A stretch of 6,114 nucleotides of DNA from Desulfobacterales bacterium (GTDB taxonomy: Bacteria > Desulfobacterota > Desulfobacteria > Desulfobacterales > UBA11574). The stretch is from positions 1 to 6,114 of the forward strand of contig JAAXQD010000238.1 of the NCBI GenBank assembly GCA_012974475.1, in the 5' to 3' direction. Shown here in pieces: positions 5,018 through 6,114 of this stretch. The position numbers and the translations under genes are program-made. Each line of letters begins with the position of its first letter. Positions within the stretch are counted from its first letter, which is position 1. The notes under the pieces are model-generated. The model was not told where the DNA came from and ran no database searches. It saw only the letters and a program-made list of their open reading frames with translations.

Positions 5018-5290
5018 CTTTTTACTGGAAATTATGCGATATATGTAATCAGTAAAAATTGGCTTTAGCTTGTGCTTTTGGCAAGATATCTGGAATTGAC
5101 GTTCTTTATGTTCTAATTGAAAGAGGTTTTTCCACAGTTTTAATGAAAGCTGAAATTTCCGGTTAGTAAATAATGCCAAGCTGCTTCTGGATAACATTAC
5201 AAATTGCATGTTATGCAGAATATTTTTAATTCTAATAGCCAAGAAAAAAACTACATAATTACTGGTTAGGCATAAGTACCCTTTCAGACA

Positions 5291-5296
5291 AAGGAG
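5291..5296 (+). promoter_or_regulatory. Ribosome binding site of the repeat-protein gene
   Basis: AAGGAG lies 7 nt before the ATG at 5304. This marks the plus-strand frame as the real one against the long open minus-strand frame across the same repeats. Confidence 0.8.
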
Positions 5297-5303
5297 AAGA
5301 GTC

Positions 5304-5720
5304 ATGGCACATTACACGTGGCCGAGGAATCAACATACTGATCCAGGTGGCGGCCTATATACAGGCCCCGGCGGTGGAATGTACACTGGGCCTGAGGGTG
5401 GTGCATCGACAGGTCCGAGGGGTGGGCTTTCCACTGGACCAGGTGGTGGGATGTCTACGGGGCCAGGTGGTGGTCTTTCTACTGGTACTGGTGGTGGGAT
5501 GTCCACCGGCCCGGGTGGTGGTCTTTCAATTGGTCCAGGGGGTGGTCTTTCTACAGAGTCCAGCGGTGGTCTTTCAATTAGCCCCGGAGGTGGGATGTAC
5601 ACTGGACCGTCATCTAAACCTTATCGCAGCAACATCCCTCCATGGCCAGTATTTGTCGAAGAACTCGAAATGAGAGGTATGCAGCATTTTGCCGACCTCA
5701 TCAAATCCTTTTTGAAATAA
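5304..5720 (+). CDS. Glycine-rich octapeptide-repeat protein with a conserved-looking C-terminal tail
   Basis: This 138-residue protein has three parts. Residues 1-13 are MAHYTWPRNQHTD. Residues 14-101 are eleven tandem octapeptides of consensus P-G-G-G-(L/M)-(S/Y)-T-G. Residues 102-138 form a non-repetitive tail containing SNIPPWPVFVEELEMRGM and an amphipathic helix, ADLIKSFLK. There is no signal peptide or membrane segment. From memory, short proteins with GGGLYTGP repeats and a SNIPPW-type tail occur as hypothetical proteins in other bacteria; I cannot verify this, and no function is known to me. The repeats could form an extended glycine-loop fold, with the tail as the functional or interaction module. 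The gene is bracketed by two related terminators and has its own Shine-Dalgarno. Confidence 0.8.
   Translation: MAHYTWPRNQHTDPGGGLYTGPGGGMYTGPEGGASTGPRGGLSTGPGGGMSTGPGGGLSTGTGGGMSTGPGGGLSIGPGGGLSTESSGGLSISPGGGMYTGPSSKPYRSNIPPWPVFVEELEMRGMQHFADLIKSFLK
5343..5606 (+). repeat. Eleven tandem 24-bp repeats coding PGGG(L/M)(S/Y)TG
   Basis: Eleven 24-nt units in frame with the gene encode the octapeptide array. Copies differ mostly at third codon positions and at residue 5 (Leu/Met, often alternating) and residue 6 (Ser in the middle, Tyr at both ends). Copies 3, 4, 7, 9 and 10 carry non-consensus residues (PEGGA, PRGG, TGGG, STE and SSGG with SIS). The array is aged rather than freshly expanded, with the protein sequence better kept than the DNA. 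Confidence 0.92.
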
Positions 5721-5816
5721 CTCAGCACGCATGCCTATGCTTTCATCAATTTAAAGGGAAACCAAAATTGCATGTTACTGCTATGTATCCGTAGTTTAAA
5801 AAGTTGATTCAGAACC

Positions 5817-5870
5817 TGTGATATCGTTTTCAAAAAAGGGCAAACTTATTTCGCTGGGTTTGCCTTTTTG
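5817..5870. terminator. Rho-independent terminator hairpin B (repeat copy 2)
   Basis: AAAAGGGCAAAC (5834-5845) pairs with GTTTGCCTTTTT (5858-5869), with one bulged G, giving a strong stem with A and T tracts on either side. It sits between the repeat-protein gene and the convergent PilZ gene and can terminate from both directions. It shares the leading TGTGATATCGTTTTC and stem layout with the copy at 4965-5017. Confidence 0.85.
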
Positions 5871-5892
5871 ACTTTATGGGGACATAATCATT

Positions 5893-6114
5893 CTAATTGT
5901 CAATGATCATCAGCTCGACAAGAGAATGCCCTTTAAAACGATCATAACAATTTTTGGATGTGATCTGGGTTTTAAAAAGTTTGGTGGGACCTGAAGATCT
6001 TGTCGGATTGTATTCCATGTCCAATATATCACCTTCATTCAATTGTCTGAACACGGTGGAATCTTGTTTTACCAGAATGCATAGACCGTTACTTGAAATA
6101 TCTCGCAATTTGAA
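5893..6114 (-). CDS. PilZ-domain protein, C-terminal part (runs off the window)
   Basis: The minus-strand frame is open from the right edge to a TAG (5895-5893), giving 73 visible codons. It reads FKLRDISSNGLCILV, containing the DxSxxG motif (DISSNG) that forms half of the PilZ cyclic-di-GMP site, followed by a hydrophilic segment and QLNEGDILDMEYNP, the usual GD-containing beta-strand region. A final strand pair (LFKTQI, GHSLVELMIID) completes the barrel. The RxxxR half of the site and the start codon must lie beyond 6114, so ligand binding cannot be confirmed here. PilZ proteins act as c-di-GMP effectors in motility, exopolysaccharide or other output. It converges on the repeat-protein gene with the shared terminator between. 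It is probably resident chromosomal sequence rather than a cassette. Confidence 0.75.
   Translation of the reverse strand, partial: FKLRDISSNGLCILVKQDSTVFRQLNEGDILDMEYNPTRSSGPTKLFKTQITSKNCYDRFKGHSLVELMIIDN

Larger units (their letters stand above)
4944..5303. other. AT-rich intergenic region before the repeat-protein gene
   Basis: Beyond the terminator-like hairpin at 4965-5017 and the Shine-Dalgarno at 5291-5296, I see no supported gene in these 360 bases. A minus-strand open frame across it has no ribosome binding site and a low-complexity, Ile/Lys/Leu-rich translation with no motif. A GTTAGGC at 5268-5274 looks like an attC right box, but I cannot find a matching left arm. Confidence 0.55.

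Noticed and set aside
5188..5274. Possible attC between GGATAAC (5188-5194) and GTTAGGC (5268-5274)
   Set aside because: The boxes look plausible but the arms between them barely pair, and there is no cassette gene immediately upstream.
4955..5305. Minus-strand open frame of about 116 codons
   Set aside because: It has no Shine-Dalgarno or motif, it overlaps terminator A, and its AT-rich low-information translation looks like chance.
5330..5602. Minus-strand proline-rich repeat frame (PPPGP units)
   Set aside because: It is the antisense shadow of the GC-rich tandem repeats. The plus frame has AAGGAG, an ATG at good spacing and a non-repetitive tail.
5202..5782. AAATTGCATGTTA occurring near 5202 and near 5765 as ends of an insertion
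   Set aside because: It is a short AT-rich match not collinear with the terminator repeats, and no transposase or target duplication is present.

Overview
The window reads as a stretch of a chromosomal (sedentary) integron cassette array that gives way to non-cassette or decayed sequence on the right. From position 1 to about 4340, short unrelated genes alternate with imperfect inverted repeats that have the layout of attC recombination sites: a 7-mer ending in AAC, a folded arm, and a 7-mer beginning with GTT. I place good attC sites at 255-316, 1036-1107, 2518-2647 and 3669-3743, a degenerate one at 2060-2124 and a weak one at 4243-4343. In all of them attC lies 3' of a plus-strand cassette gene, so the integrase and attI would be expected to the left, outside the window. 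The exception is the toxin-antitoxin cassette, whose genes run against the array.

Order of content: the 3' end of an unrecognised gene (1-222); an inverted HigBA-type toxin-antitoxin pair (358-983, minus) with its own promoter and palindromic operator; a cysteine-rich 4Fe-4S ferredoxin-like protein (1182-2003); a small cupin (2140-2511); a CorA/ZntB-type metal ion transporter (2681-3667); a short O6-alkylguanine-DNA alkyltransferase (MGMT) homologue (3796-4113); a DUF2938-like membrane protein with an apparently deleted and frameshifted C-terminus (4443-4943); an octapeptide-repeat glycine-rich protein (5304-5720) lying between two related terminator hairpins; and, convergent with it at the right edge, a PilZ-domain fragment (5893-6114, minus).

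The most notable item is the MGMT homologue. An in-frame TGA sits exactly at the catalytic cysteine of the PCHR motif. The frame is intact on both sides, and a compact hairpin with a GGUC apical loop follows at the spacing expected of a bacterial SECIS element. I read it as a selenocysteine-containing alkyltransferase carried on an integron cassette. Such a cassette would work only in hosts with SelA/SelB/SelC.

Host: sedentary integrons, a probable selenoprotein, a PilZ protein and mixed GC content (AT-rich toxin-antitoxin, cupin and repeat-protein regions; GC-rich DUF2938 and attC1) would fit a selenium-using environmental proteobacterium, possibly a deltaproteobacterium/Desulfobacterota. 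This is inference; no marker gene here fixes the taxon. The genes do not form one pathway. They look like independently acquired accessory functions (stability, redox, metal transport, DNA repair) held together by the integron.
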